From Hevea brasiliensis (Eukaryota; Streptophyta; Magnoliopsida; Malpighiales; Euphorbiaceae): a stretch of 64,000 nucleotides of DNA. The position numbers and the translations under genes were made by a program. Below are positions 1-10,089 of this stretch, in pieces. Numbering within the stretch: the stretch's first letter is position 1; each line of letters starts with the position of its first letter. The DNA lies in contig NC_079496.1 in the NCBI RefSeq assembly GCF_030052815.1, positions 43,797,593 through 43,861,592 on the forward strand, read 5' to 3'. Under the pieces are notes generated by a model, which saw only the letters and a list, made by a program, of their open reading frames with translations, was not told the origin of the DNA and ran no database searches.

Positions 1-1152
1 GAATTGTTGAAAGTTTATTTGTGACATTATTTATGATGTTTTGATTAAACTGTGAAAGTTATTGTGTATATTTGAAATAGCAATGTTTAGCAAATTGTTA
101 AGATAAGTTTTGAAACCACAGTGTCATGACCATATATTTGAACACCTCACTAGCACGACTAGTGGGGGTAATTAGTTTCGAATTTTGATTCCTTCTCTGG
201 AGAAGTGTTGAGGTGTGCAGTAGAAGAGGAGGTGAAGGGATAGCCAGAGATTTGAGCTAGCGAGCCGTGTGATATGATTTCTCTTTAGCCTCTGGCTATT
301 GAGATTCTATTTGTTTCGAATGGCATGATCTAACTGTGGGTTTTATGAAATGTGTTTTGACACTTTGAAATGAACTTGGTTTGCATTAAAATCTCATAAT
401 TCATGTTTTGTGTTTAATGCTCATGTTTAGTCAAATTTTTGAATAAATGTGATTTTATTTTTGCATAAAGATTATTTTAGTATGTTATGCACCACTGAGT
501 CCTAGTACTCAGCGATAGCTTCTATTCTTTGTCATGACAGAAACTAGAAGAAGCAGATCGAGTTCTTGAGGTGTGAGGAGCTATCATCTTGAAGTCTTCG
601 GGTATAATTTATACCCTGCCTGTAATTATTTATTTTGATGTATGTATTGCATATAAATGTATGGACATGTAAATGGGTCTTGAGCAGCTTGTACAAAATT
701 TGTATGAAGTTTGTAATAAAATTTAGTTTGTATTTCTTTTGATGTGAATATTGTAAGGATGTATATAAATTTTTTTGTCTCAAATGAAATGATTGTGGAA
801 TTGTTGAAATTGATAGAGTTTGATTGTGAAATTGAAGTTGTGGTTGAGAAAATTTTTTAGAAGTGCTTTTTACAGGTATTTGAAGAATGGTTTTCTCAAA
901 ATACAGAGGAAACTCTGTAAAAATTTTTATAAAATTTGCGGAAAAATAAAATGGGCCAAAATTTCCAAATAGCTTTTCACTTAAGTACATGTTTTAAATA
1001 CTTATTAGAAATGTTCACCACTTACCAAAAGTAAGAAATGGTTTTAACATCCCTTGTAGGGTGCTTAATGAGTTATCGGTAGGTGAAGTTCGGTAGTTCA
1101 TTAAGTATTCTACGGGATCATGTTATGCCTTACAGAAGGGTAAGGTGTGACA
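1..1152 (+). repeat. Partial chromoviral LTR G (right end)
   Basis: This is the right 1.15 kb of a plus-strand LTR of the same family as the 5' LTR of element F: base 1 aligns with about 56557 and the two stay closely similar to the terminal TGTGACA at 1152. Relative to F it lacks a block of about 75 bp (F about 57340-57415). No tRNA primer-binding site follows the end, so this is the right end of a 3' LTR or of a solo LTR, not a 5' LTR. The sequence right of 1152 belongs to the minus-strand LTR K, so G inserted into K. Its target duplication would be TGAAA (1153-1157), but the left copy is outside the window. Confidence 0.85.
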
Positions 1153-3554
1153 TGAAAAATTCAAAAGAAATGGTTGTTGTGCACAAACCTCTGATAACTG
1201 TCTCCTGGTCTGGACTCAGTGTTTCCTTCGCTTTCCCTGAGTCTTTACTAACTGAGAAACACAATTTGAAGTTTTTCAATACTAAATTAAACTGTCTCTA
1301 TCAATAATGCTTGATAAGTAATTCACTGAAAGCTATTATTTGCTTAATCACCTAATATATCGACCCTCAATGCGTTCTAGGTAATTTAGGTTTTAGTGTC
1401 ACTAATATGTCACATTCGATAGTCTTTTAGGGTTGGTACATGTTACCAATTTCATTTCCTTGTTTAGTGCATTTTATTGCAACTTGCTAGATTCCGGGAT
1501 ACTAGTTTGACCTAGCAGGACGACCTAGTTTCCTCGGTTTTCGGGTTTCGGTCAAAACTATAAACTTGTAGATCTATGTCTTACGGAACGCGGAGAAAAA
1601 TTTTAGGTCATTCTGAGTTATGTAGACCAAGTTATGGTCATTTTACTATTGCTGGTCAAATGGCATCAAATTTGGTCAATTTAGGTCAATTTTGGTCAAC
1701 TTTGGTTCGGCCAGTTTTTGGACCCGAAATTGTGCAAGCTGTTTGACTTGCTTATGGTCATTTCTGGGCCTTGGTGTCTTCATATGACTTGTAGATTTGG
1801 ATCTTAACTATTCATGGTTAAAATTTCAGGTCAATTGGACCTTTTTTGAGTGAGTTATGGCCTAAACACTAACTGCTGCCCAAATGGTCAGTTTTCAGGC
1901 CTCACTTGCACTTAATCCGGATTTGGTCATTTTTCAAGCTACCTTGAAAGCAGAATTTTGGTATGTTTCCTTCATAAAAGTTGGCACATTTTGTGCCTAG
2001 TTTCACCTCCAATTGGTCTCATACCAATTGGAGTTACATATTTAGAGTTATAGGCTGAAATGCATACTGTCCTTAATTACATTGCTTATACATCTATCCA
2101 TTACACATTTACCTTGCTACAAGTCCACTTCTCTTACCAATTCTGTTTTGGTACATTACCAAAACCATATATCACTTCACTTTAAAGTCACTTTGGGCAG
2201 AATACAATTATCTTCAATACACCAAATGAAACTCTAATTCACAAAGTCCAAATACAACCATAAATACACAAACACTCCTAATTGTTACACACAATTTCCA
2301 CAACCAATTTACATACATAATCATCAATCCTCAATGTCACAATTTACCCAATATCTTCATGAATTTAAACACTCATCAAGAAGCCTCAAGGCTGCCGAAA
2401 TGCTTCACATTGCCAAAGTGTCCATAATTTCGTCAACTTCAATCCCAATTGCACAATCACCACATATACATGGAAATAACTTACTAGGACATTAATCACC
2501 CTACTCAACATAAATTCCCATGAAATATATGTAAGAATAAATCATCAAATATACAACTCCATGGCTGTCCAAACTGGATATATCAATAACTCCTCAAAAC
2601 TTAAAAATTTCTTCACAAAGCAAACACCCATAACATGTTTTCAAACTTTAACAAAGAAATATTCAAAAACTCAAACTTACCTATTGTTGGGACTTGCTTA
2701 ATCTTCACTAAAACTTCTTAATATTGGTATCTACTTCTTCCTTGTGAAGTGGGGATAATTTTTAATGAAGCTACCTAGGTGTTTAGAGGTAAAATGAAGG
2801 AGTGGATGAAGCTTTATGCAACACGGCAATGGAGGTTTCCCATTTCTTCATTTCGGCATGGATGGAGGAGTCGGAGAAAAATGAAATTGTAGATTGTGTA
2901 ATAGGTGTACACCTGCCCATTTAGTGTTTAGTTTATTCCTTAGTGGTCCACTTACACAATTTAAAGCATATTATAAGTTTAACTTTCATTTATTCCACAT
3001 TAACCCATAATTTTTGCTATTTACTTTAGGTACCATCAATTTAATTTTTCATTATATTTTCCAAGTGTAATATTATTTATTTTTAATGGATATTTAGGTC
3101 AAAAGACAACTCGGGATGTCAAATGACTATAATGCCCCTGTTCAGGTTACATTCCCGATTTTTCGGTAACACTGGGTTTTGTCCATTTTTCGATTTCTCA
3201 CTTTTCTTTGTACTAATTAATTAATTTTTCTTTGATATTTCTAATGATATTTATACTTCAATTGATGTCTCTTTAAGTCCTAAAAATATTTTCCAGGGTT
3301 CCCCGCAGAGCTAGTCAACGTCCACGCCGTGACTTCCTGCAAGGTCACCCATTGCTAGGGTTCTCGGCTCGCTTAACTTGGTTACATTTCTTTGCTATTA
3401 TTTTTCCTTTGTTTTTCTTGTATTTTCTTTTCTTGTATTTCATTATTTTATGTCTCCTCACTCATAACGAAGTGTAGTTCTAGGCATCCTAGCTGTCCGG
3501 ATAACACTGGCCACCGGAACAGTAGAACGCACTACCAAACATAGGGGTGTTACA
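1153..3554 (-). repeat. Partial chromoviral LTR K (minus strand)
   Basis: Read on the minus strand it begins TGTAACACCCC at 3554 and carries the palindrome-rich motif (GTTCCGG, CCGGACAGCTAGGA) seen at the start of the other Tekay-type LTRs here. Its inner part resembles the LTR of element E (compare 1189 onward with 52627 onward). The LTR end interrupts the integrase reading frame of element A, right after codons for R-G-Y-F, so K inserted into A. The likely duplicated target is AAATA (3555-3559). The left part was cut off by insertion G. No coding capacity is seen. Confidence 0.8.
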
Positions 3555-3850
3555 AAATATCCCCGTCGCATGATTTGCTTAGCCATCATATGCCCGTTGG
3601 AATGGGTTGCGCAGTTTCCCTCATGAGTTTCGAAAAGGATTCTTTTTGCCTCCTTCGCGTCCACAAATGTCAACAATTCGCCGTTGGAGCTCCTTTTGTA
3701 TAGAATTTCCCCACTGGGTAAGTATCCCAATGCTAATCTCCGAATCATCCTCTTTTCGTTTTTGCTCGCCCCTGAGGGGAATTCTCTGGTTCTGATGTAG
3801 AGTAAGATGTCATGGTACCAAGGTTTACCATTAGGTTCTTCTTCGATCAC
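3555..3850 (-). pseudogene. Ogre A integrase N-terminal (zinc) region, truncated
   Basis: The fragment reads through the linker after the second RNase H into the start of the integrase HHCC domain, with the family-typical H-x3-N-G-H stretch (THSNGHMMAKQ) followed by RRGYF. Integrase would insert the reverse-transcribed DNA into the genome. The two cysteines and the whole DDE core are missing because LTR K starts immediately after the GYF codons. The open frame continues about 97 bases into K and ends at 3458, but that tail is LTR sequence and not integrase. Confidence 0.75.
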
Positions 3851-3885
3851 GAAGCAGTAAGCCGCCTCATCCCTTACTTTAATCT

Positions 3886-4785
3886 TTAATACCTAGTCGT
3901 CTGCCCTTCTTCCATTTGAGCCATAACAGCCAAGGTGGCCAAGGCGTCTGCAAATTGATTCTTGTCTCGACTAAGGTGAGTGAAAGAGATTTCTTCGAAC
4001 TTCTTAATCAGCTCCAGTAAATACTTCTGATATGGGATTAGCTTCGAATCCTTGGTTTTCCATTCTCCTTTGACTTGATAAATGATCAGGGCTGAGTCTC
4101 CATATACATCCAACTTCCTGACTTTCATTTCGATGGCGGCCTGTAGACCCATCACACAAGCTTCGTATTCTGCGATGTTATTGGTGCAGTCAAATCTCAA
4201 CTTGATAGCTATCGGAAAGTGTTTTCCATCCGGGGATACCAATACAGCTCCGATTCCATTACCGGACAAATTGACAGCTCCATCGAAATACATTTCCCAT
4301 ACATCAGTGGGCTCTTCTTCTTCGCAGTATACTTTGTTAATATGCTGATCAGGGAACTCAAAATCTAGAGCCTCGTAATCCTGCATAGGGTTTTCCGCTA
4401 GGAGGTCAGCGATCACGCTACCTTTCACTGCTTTTCGGGTCATATAGACAATGTCATATTGAGATAGTATGACCTGCCATTTGGCTATCCTTCCTGACAC
4501 GAATGGGCTTTTGAATACATACTTGATGGGATCCATTCTAGAAATGAGCCATGTCTTGTGATTCAACATGTAGTGCTTGAGGCAATTCGCTGTCCAGGCT
4601 AACGCGCAGTAAGTTTTCTCTAAGAAAGAGTACCTTGACTCACAATCATTGAACTTTTTGCTCAGGTAATAAATAGCCCTCTCCCTCCGGCCGGTATCAT
4701 CATGTTGCCCCAAAACACATCCCATTGAGCTTTGTTGGACTGCCATATACAGGATCAGAGGCCTTCCTGCCACCGGCGGAACCAA
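3886..4785 (-). pseudogene. Ogre A RNase H and second (archaeal-type) RNase H
   Basis: The open frame of 299 residues has two nuclease domains. The first part (about residues 1-105) is the RT-linked RNase H: SSMGCVLGQHD, AIYYLSKKF, then a decayed core. The second (about 160-290) is an archaeal-type RNase H with an intact-looking acidic set: MYFDGAVNLSGNG, NNIAEYEACVMGLQAA, VYGDSALIIYQV and NQFADALATLA. A duplicated RNase H is known from Tat/Ogre elements. Both would remove the RNA strand during reverse transcription. The frame upstream to RT is broken by stops at about 4831 and 4993, and one further stop region at 3886 separates it from the integrase. Confidence 0.8.
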
Positions 4786-5640
4786 AACTGGTGGGTTGGA
4801 CAGGTACTGCTTGATTTTCTTGAAAGCCTCTTAACAAACCGAATCCCATTGGGTGGTGTTGTTCTTTCGGAGTAGTCTAAAAATAGGCTCAGCTTTAGTG
4901 GTGAGATTGGAAATAAACCTTGATATGTAGTTCAACTTCCCCAAGAAACTGCGCACCTCCCTTTCTGTTTTTGGGGATGGCATCTCTTGAATGGCTCAAA
5001 CTTTGTCTGGATCAACTTCTATTCCCTTCTCACTCACTATGAATCCCAACAATTTCCCAGATCTAGCTCCGAATATGCATTTGGCAGGGTTCAGTTTCAG
5101 TTGATATTTCCTGAGTCTCTCGAATACTTTCCTCATCACCTGCACATGGCTCTCTTCTCCCCTGGATTTGATGATCATATCATCCACGTATACCTCCACT
5201 TCTTTATGCATCATATCGTGGAATAATGTGACCATAGCGCGTTGGTAGGTGGCGCCAGCATTCTTTAACCCGAAAGGCATGACTCGATAGCAAAATACCC
5301 CCCATTGGGTGATAAAGGCAGTTTTCTCCTTGTCTCCCTCATCCATTGGGATTTGATTGTATCCCGACGCCGCATCGATACACGAACACCTGCCCAATCC
5401 CGCAGCATTGTCTACTAACACATCAATGTGAGGGAGTGGGAAATCATCTTTCAAGCTCACTTTATTAAGATCCCTGTAGTTAACGTATACCCTGACTCTC
5501 CCGTCCTTTTTCATTACCGGGACAACGTTAGCTATCCATTAGGGATATTTGACCACTTCCAGGAACCCAGCATCATACTGTTTCTTGACCTCATCCCTAA
5601 CTTTGAGCAGTGTGTCAGGATTCATTCTTCTTAACCTCGC
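4786..5640 (-). pseudogene. Ogre A reverse transcriptase
   Basis: The longest open piece (4996-5514) holds the core palm and finger blocks: KKDGRVRVYVNYRDLNK, DDFPLPHID, a polymerase A-type block CIDAASGYNQI, FCYRVMPFGLKNAGATYQ, the catalytic YVDDMIIKS and the thumb start GFIVSEKGIEVDP. The same frame continues on both sides but has stops: one at about 5540 just before WIANVVPV, one at 4993 and one at about 4831. A short deletion or frameshift separates it from the preceding exon near 5640. The catalytic YVDD is intact. As read, it cannot make a complete enzyme. Confidence 0.8.
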
Positions 5641-5994
5641 TACCGGATTATCCTAATTAGGGGAATTTTGTGCGTCACTATCTGGGGGTCCAAACCAATC
5701 ATGTCGTCATAGCTCCAGGAAAACACGTCCAGGAATTCTTTGAGCAAACTGATCATATCTCCCAATTCCTCACTCTCCACAACCTTAAGTTCCCTTTTCA
5801 CTTCTTCCGTGCCTAAGTTTATGGTATGCGTTTCGTCTCCACAAGGCACTAGGGAAGGTTCATCCCTTTCATCCCTTTCCTCTGTGAGCTCCACTTTAGA
5901 ATCACTTGAAGTAATGGCAGTTATGGGGATTTCAAAATTAACCAGAGGAATTTCTGAGTCTATTGAATTATTAGGTGTTAATTGATGAATGGTC
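5641..5994 (-). pseudogene. Ogre A exon 2 start, upstream of RT
   Basis: This stretch follows the predicted intron acceptor. From 5993 it runs 33 codons without a stop into an open frame ending at 5640, with the conserved pre-RT motif LLKEFLDVFSWSYDDMIGLDPQIVTHKIPL. This motif precedes RT in Tat/Ogre polyproteins and has no enzymatic role that I know of. The frame joins the protease-side exon in phase if the intron is removed. It then loses phase with RT at about 5640, where the expected segment before RRMNPD is missing. Confidence 0.65.
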
Positions 5995-6177
5995 CTAAAT
6001 GAACGAAAATAGAATATATTATAAGGATGGAATTCAAATGGAAAGAAAAAAAGAATCGGATATAAAATGCGCTATTAATTCATTAAGATTTATGACATAA
6101 GAAAAGGGTCCATTTACAATATTACACTTGCCATCATGGACAAAATGATCAAGTGTAGATAACCAAAGGTACTTTAC
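5995..6177 (-). other. Predicted intron between protease and RT of Ogre A
   Basis: Read on the minus strand, the sequence has a donor TTTCGA|GTAAAG (intron starts at 6177) and an acceptor TTCATTTAG|GACC (intron ends at 5995). The 183-bp span is AT-rich and stop-laden: the unspliced frame ends two bases past the donor. Removing it joins GA to G to make a glutamate codon and keeps the frame open for the next 33 codons and onward. Ogre elements are known for an intron at this place, which may control the ratio of gag-pro to RT products. Splicing is inferred from sequence only. Confidence 0.7.
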
Positions 6178-7211
6178 TCGAAATTAAGTACAGGGATGTC
6201 CTCTGCTGTCCAGTTGTCCAGTTCTTGCCCCTCAGCCATTGGCAAGACCAGAGCTTCATACAAGGAATCCAGGTGGATGACATCAATGGATGGTTCATCA
6301 AGTGATTCTTCCATATCTGCCGGATTTTCAACGACCGGTTTAGTGAAGACTTCAGTGATCCTCGGGACTTCCTTCATTCTCCCAATTTTCTGATCGAATC
6401 TCTGATCCCACAGTCTGTTCCTCAACCAGAATCGCCCATCCATGAGGGCATCTTCCTCATAACCCAAACCACAATGGCCCACCTTCTGGATAGCCGGTAT
6501 AGGTTCAACAATCCCTTATAACGCAGCACCTAGGCCTTTGCCCTCTTCATACCCATTCCTTGACATCACTTTGGCTACCATAGCCATAGCCCCTTCATTT
6601 CTTGAAACGTTTTCTTGTAGTTCGAGGGTCTGGAAGGAGCTTTCCAATGACTCCTCAACCGCTTCCACATAAGGAAGTGATTGTGGCTTGGTGACCAATA
6701 TGGCTTCTTCCCCTCTCACTGTGATGATTTTGCCGTACATGATGTACTTTATCTTCTGATGCAAAGTTGAAGGAACGGCATTTTCTGAATGGATCCACAG
6801 CCTCCCCAGCAACATAGTGTACGCCGGTTCAATGTTCATCACTTGGAATGTGACGTTAAAGGTGCATGCGCCAATTTGGAGTGGCAAGTCAATGTCTCCC
6901 AGCACTTCTCTTCTTGTACCGTCAAAGGCTCTTACCACCATAGCACTCTGACGTATATTCGATTGGTCAACCGGCAGTCTGGCCAAAGTGGAACTGGGCA
7001 GTACGTTGAGTGCTGATCCATTATCAATAAGGACCTTGGCCACTATACAACCTTTACATTTCACTGTCACATGGAGGGCTTTAGTGTGTGCCAAGCCTGC
7101 AGGATCTATCTCTTCTTCAGAAAAGGTGACAAAACTGGATGCCTGGATTTGTCCCACTATCTTCTCGAACTGCCCCGGTGTGATGTCGGGGTTCACAAAG
7201 GCATGATCCAA
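6178..7211 (-). pseudogene. Ogre A aspartic protease, G-patch and linker
   Basis: The frame begins with the tail of the gag-protease linker (AFVNPDITPGQFEKIVG) and has a retropepsin domain at about residues 45-150: active site VLIDNGSALNVLP, then a flap/strand region ending in MLLGRLWIHS. A G-patch-like motif (RNGYEEGKGLGAAL) follows near 6520-6560. One in-frame TAA at 6516 separates this from a linker (6482-6178) that has a second glycine-rich patch (GHCGLGYEEDALMDGRFWLRN) and an acidic region running to the intron donor. Protease would cleave the polyprotein. A frameshift near 7205 breaks the link with the gag-side frame. Confidence 0.75.
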
Positions 7212-7600
7212 ATTTTCTTCAAGGCTTGACGGTGCACCTCAGAGCTCAAAATTAGTGACAATAGTGAAATTTGGGCGGGTGTCTTTCTCAACTGTTCCAC
7301 CACATCATACTCACTCTGCTTCATTATTTGAAGCAACAGCTCCTCCTCTTCTTTAGGTCTGGTGGGTTCTACTTCCTCCGTTTTCTCAGCCTCCTCTTCT
7401 GTACTCTTCTGTAACTCTCCCATTTTTACTTTCCCTCTCTACTTTTCTTTTTCATTAGACCCGTAACATCTCCCACTTTTGGTTATAAACTCAACCTCTG
7501 ATTCAAGCGGGGAAGATTTTGTGGTAGTGGCGAGCTGAGGATTTGGTTGGGGAGTAGTACTGCTGGTAGGTCCGGCATAAGTCATTCTGAAATGCTCATG
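7193..7600 (-). pseudogene. Ogre A gag-protease linker
   Basis: The frame continues from gag after a shift at about 7590-7620 (starting around MTYAGPTSS), has a stop at about 7440, then runs 7423-7193 with an acidic, lysine-rich stretch (KSTEEEAEKTEEVEPTRPKEE) followed by the conserved pre-protease block SEYDVVEQLRKTPAQISLL and SSEVHRQALKKI. That block occurs in Tat/Ogre polyproteins just upstream of the protease. The next residues continue in another frame in the protease segment, so a one- or two-base indel sits near 7205. Confidence 0.6.
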
Positions 7601-9696
7601 GGGAGTGAAGCACGGTTTTGGAGGTGCCGGGGTGGAGTATAGGTGAGGTTAGGAGTTGATGTACTGCTGGATGCTTCTTGAGTGAAGACTTGGAAATTGT
7701 AGTTCCAAGGCACAACATGAGTATTTGTGAATGGGAGATGAGGCGGGGTTCGGATGACTATTACTGACGGTGGTGGCATTGGGGCATTGGGGGCAGAGAA
7801 GGTTAATCTAGGATTGGGGGTTGAGGTATTTTGGCCGAACCTAGCGGTATTTACTTTGCCCTCCACTTTCGATCTCCTTTGGCATCTTAAAATTTTGAGG
7901 GACAGCAAGTTCTGGACCTCTTGCCGGAATCCCTCACAGTCTCGTAGCTCATGATCAGCTGCCCCTCCATGGTAAGGACATCCCGTACCCTTTTCTGATC
8001 CTGATACCTGAGGGCAAAGGTAACCTTCCCTCATCGCCATGGCAAAAATTTCCTCAAAGTGAGGAATCAGCTCGTCTACCTCTGGTGTCGACCTCTCTCC
8101 GTCTGATTCTATCATGTTTACACCATTGCCCACATTATGATTAGGCAACGGGTTTGAGGTAACATTGGGGAGGGAACCGTTTCCCTCAATCTTCAACCAC
8201 CCGTTCCTGATTAAGGCATGCACTCTCCCTCTGAGTGCCCCGCACTTATCTGTTGAATGCCCTTGTGCCCCTCCATGATATTCACAACGGGCAGTGGCAT
8301 CATACCACCTGGGGTATGGTGGCTGAATTAGGTCAAGGGGGACCGGTACTATCTGATTTATATCGATGAGGTATCGGTATATTTCGCTGAGTGGGAGGAG
8401 AAGGGGTGGATCGGGGTTTCTTGGTGGTCTCGGGTTATTTGGGGGTGGTCTAGGTTGAGCAGGAGGAGGAGGTGGTCTGGGTTGGTAATTTGTAGGTGGT
8501 GGGTACTGTGGGCGTGGGTGTGGATAATTTGGGAAAGGAGGTGGGATGTTTGCAATGGTTTGGCCATGAGGGGGAGGATATGACCGGTAGTTGTTTTGGG
8601 GAAGTGGGGAATAATTATTCTGCAGGGTGATGGAATGCACATCACCCTCCTTCTTTTTGCCAAAACTGGCAACTTTCTTTGCAGGATTCTCAGTCAACTC
8701 CTGCAGTCGTCCCATCCTTAAGTTGGCCTCAATTCTCTCGCCCGCTTGGATAATATCCGAGAAGCTGTTGGAAGTGTTTCCAATCATCAAATTGAAGTAA
8801 GGAGCCTTCAATGTCTCGATGAACAGGGAGCATAGTTCATTGTTGGTCACTGGGGGATATACTTCTGCAGCCTTTTCCCTCCATCTTTGGGCATATTCTT
8901 TGAAGCTTTCCCTGTCTCTCTACACCAGGTTTTGGAGGTCTCTCCTCGTGGGGGCTACATCGCAGTTAAATTTATACTGCTTTAAGACGACATCAGCTAA
9001 ATCCTTCCAGGAGCGCAGTTTGCTCCTATCCAACTGTATACACCATCTCAGGGCTGCTCCGGAGAGGCCCTCATGGAAGAAGTGGATGAGAAGTCTGTCA
9101 TCTTCTGTCAAGGCAGACATTTTGGCAATGTAGGTTGCCAGGTGAATACGGGGATCTGAGTTCTCGGTGTACTTGTCGAAATCTGGGACTTTGAATTTGG
9201 GTGGCACCACCACATCTGGCACCAATCTAAGTGACGCCACATCGACTGAACCATACATGTTCAGCCCCTCTATTGCTCTCAATCTTTCCTCCAGAGAAGA
9301 CAGCTTCTCATTTTCCCTGGTCTTACTTTCTCCTCCTACTGCATGAAATGCTTCCCTAGTTGGGAGATGAGGGGCGGAGTGAACTGGAGGAATTTCTATT
9401 GAAGGGTATGGGTCGGCATTTGAGACGACTGGGTAATGGGAGAAAGGTAGGTCATTATTTATGGTAGCCAGGTTGACAGTGATTGTTGGATCCGGGATAG
9501 GTGACTGAAAGGTGAAGGAGGTTGAAGCCTGATGAGGATCAATTATTGTAGGTGGTGGAGGAGGTAGTGGTAGGTTAGGTTCTGAAGCTGGTTTATTTTG
9601 GGACATCTCCCTCATTAGTCTCATGAGTTCTGAGACCTGGTCTTTCAACTTAGATACTTGCCCTTGTAAGTTCTGTACTTGTTCCTGATCTTCCAT
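7582..9696 (-). pseudogene. Ogre A Gag
   Basis: Start chosen at the ATG at 9696 (MEDQEQVQNLQGQ), which opens a predicted coiled coil of heptad-rich residues. A proline-rich segment and the retrotransposon gag core follow (DVVVPPKFKVPDFDKYTE, HFFHEGLSGAALRWC, then MTNNELCSLFIETLKAPYF). A single in-frame TAG at about 8920 splits the frame. The C-terminal half has a long proline-rich region and two variant knuckles of spacing C-x2-H-x5-H-x4-C (CEYHGGAQGHSTDKC about 8247-8291; CPYHGGAADHELRDC about 7940-7985), likely for RNA binding. Gag would form the virus-like particle in the cytoplasm. Confidence 0.8.
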
Positions 9697-10089
9697 TATC
9701 TTCTTTATTCGGGATCTTATTAAGTACACTCGCTTGGGTTGAACCGTGTGCTTGGTCAGACTTGCTTTGTTCGAAGTAATGTTGATTTTCTGTAGGGAGA
9801 TAAATAAAAAAGCTTTTAGTGAATTTTGAATTTCGTAAAAAAACTAAAGGTCCTGGTTCAGACAAAGGATACAATGGCGTTTGGGAGCCGAAATGAAATC
9901 TGCAGAAAGATGATTGTATCAATTTTATCATGGCATCATTCGATAGTCTGACTGTGAATGACTGGATTGAATGCGCATCTATGATACCTGTCCATATGGC
10001 ACATCCAATTTTTCGCATAACCCTAGCGAGGGGGTTCCTACGGGAGTTATACTATTCATTCATCATTTTGCTAAACAATGGCCCAAAAA

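Noticed and set aside
544..990. 148-residue minus-strand frame in LTR G (shorter version at 57347-57547)
   Set aside because: Low-complexity reading of AT-rich LTR sequence, not kept intact in the F LTR.
8358..8672. 104-residue histidine-rich frame inside Ogre gag
   Set aside because: A shadow of the proline-rich gag segment on the same strand.
9650..10018. 122-residue open frame between ORF1 and gag of Ogre A
   Set aside because: It overlaps the gag start in another frame and has no family features.
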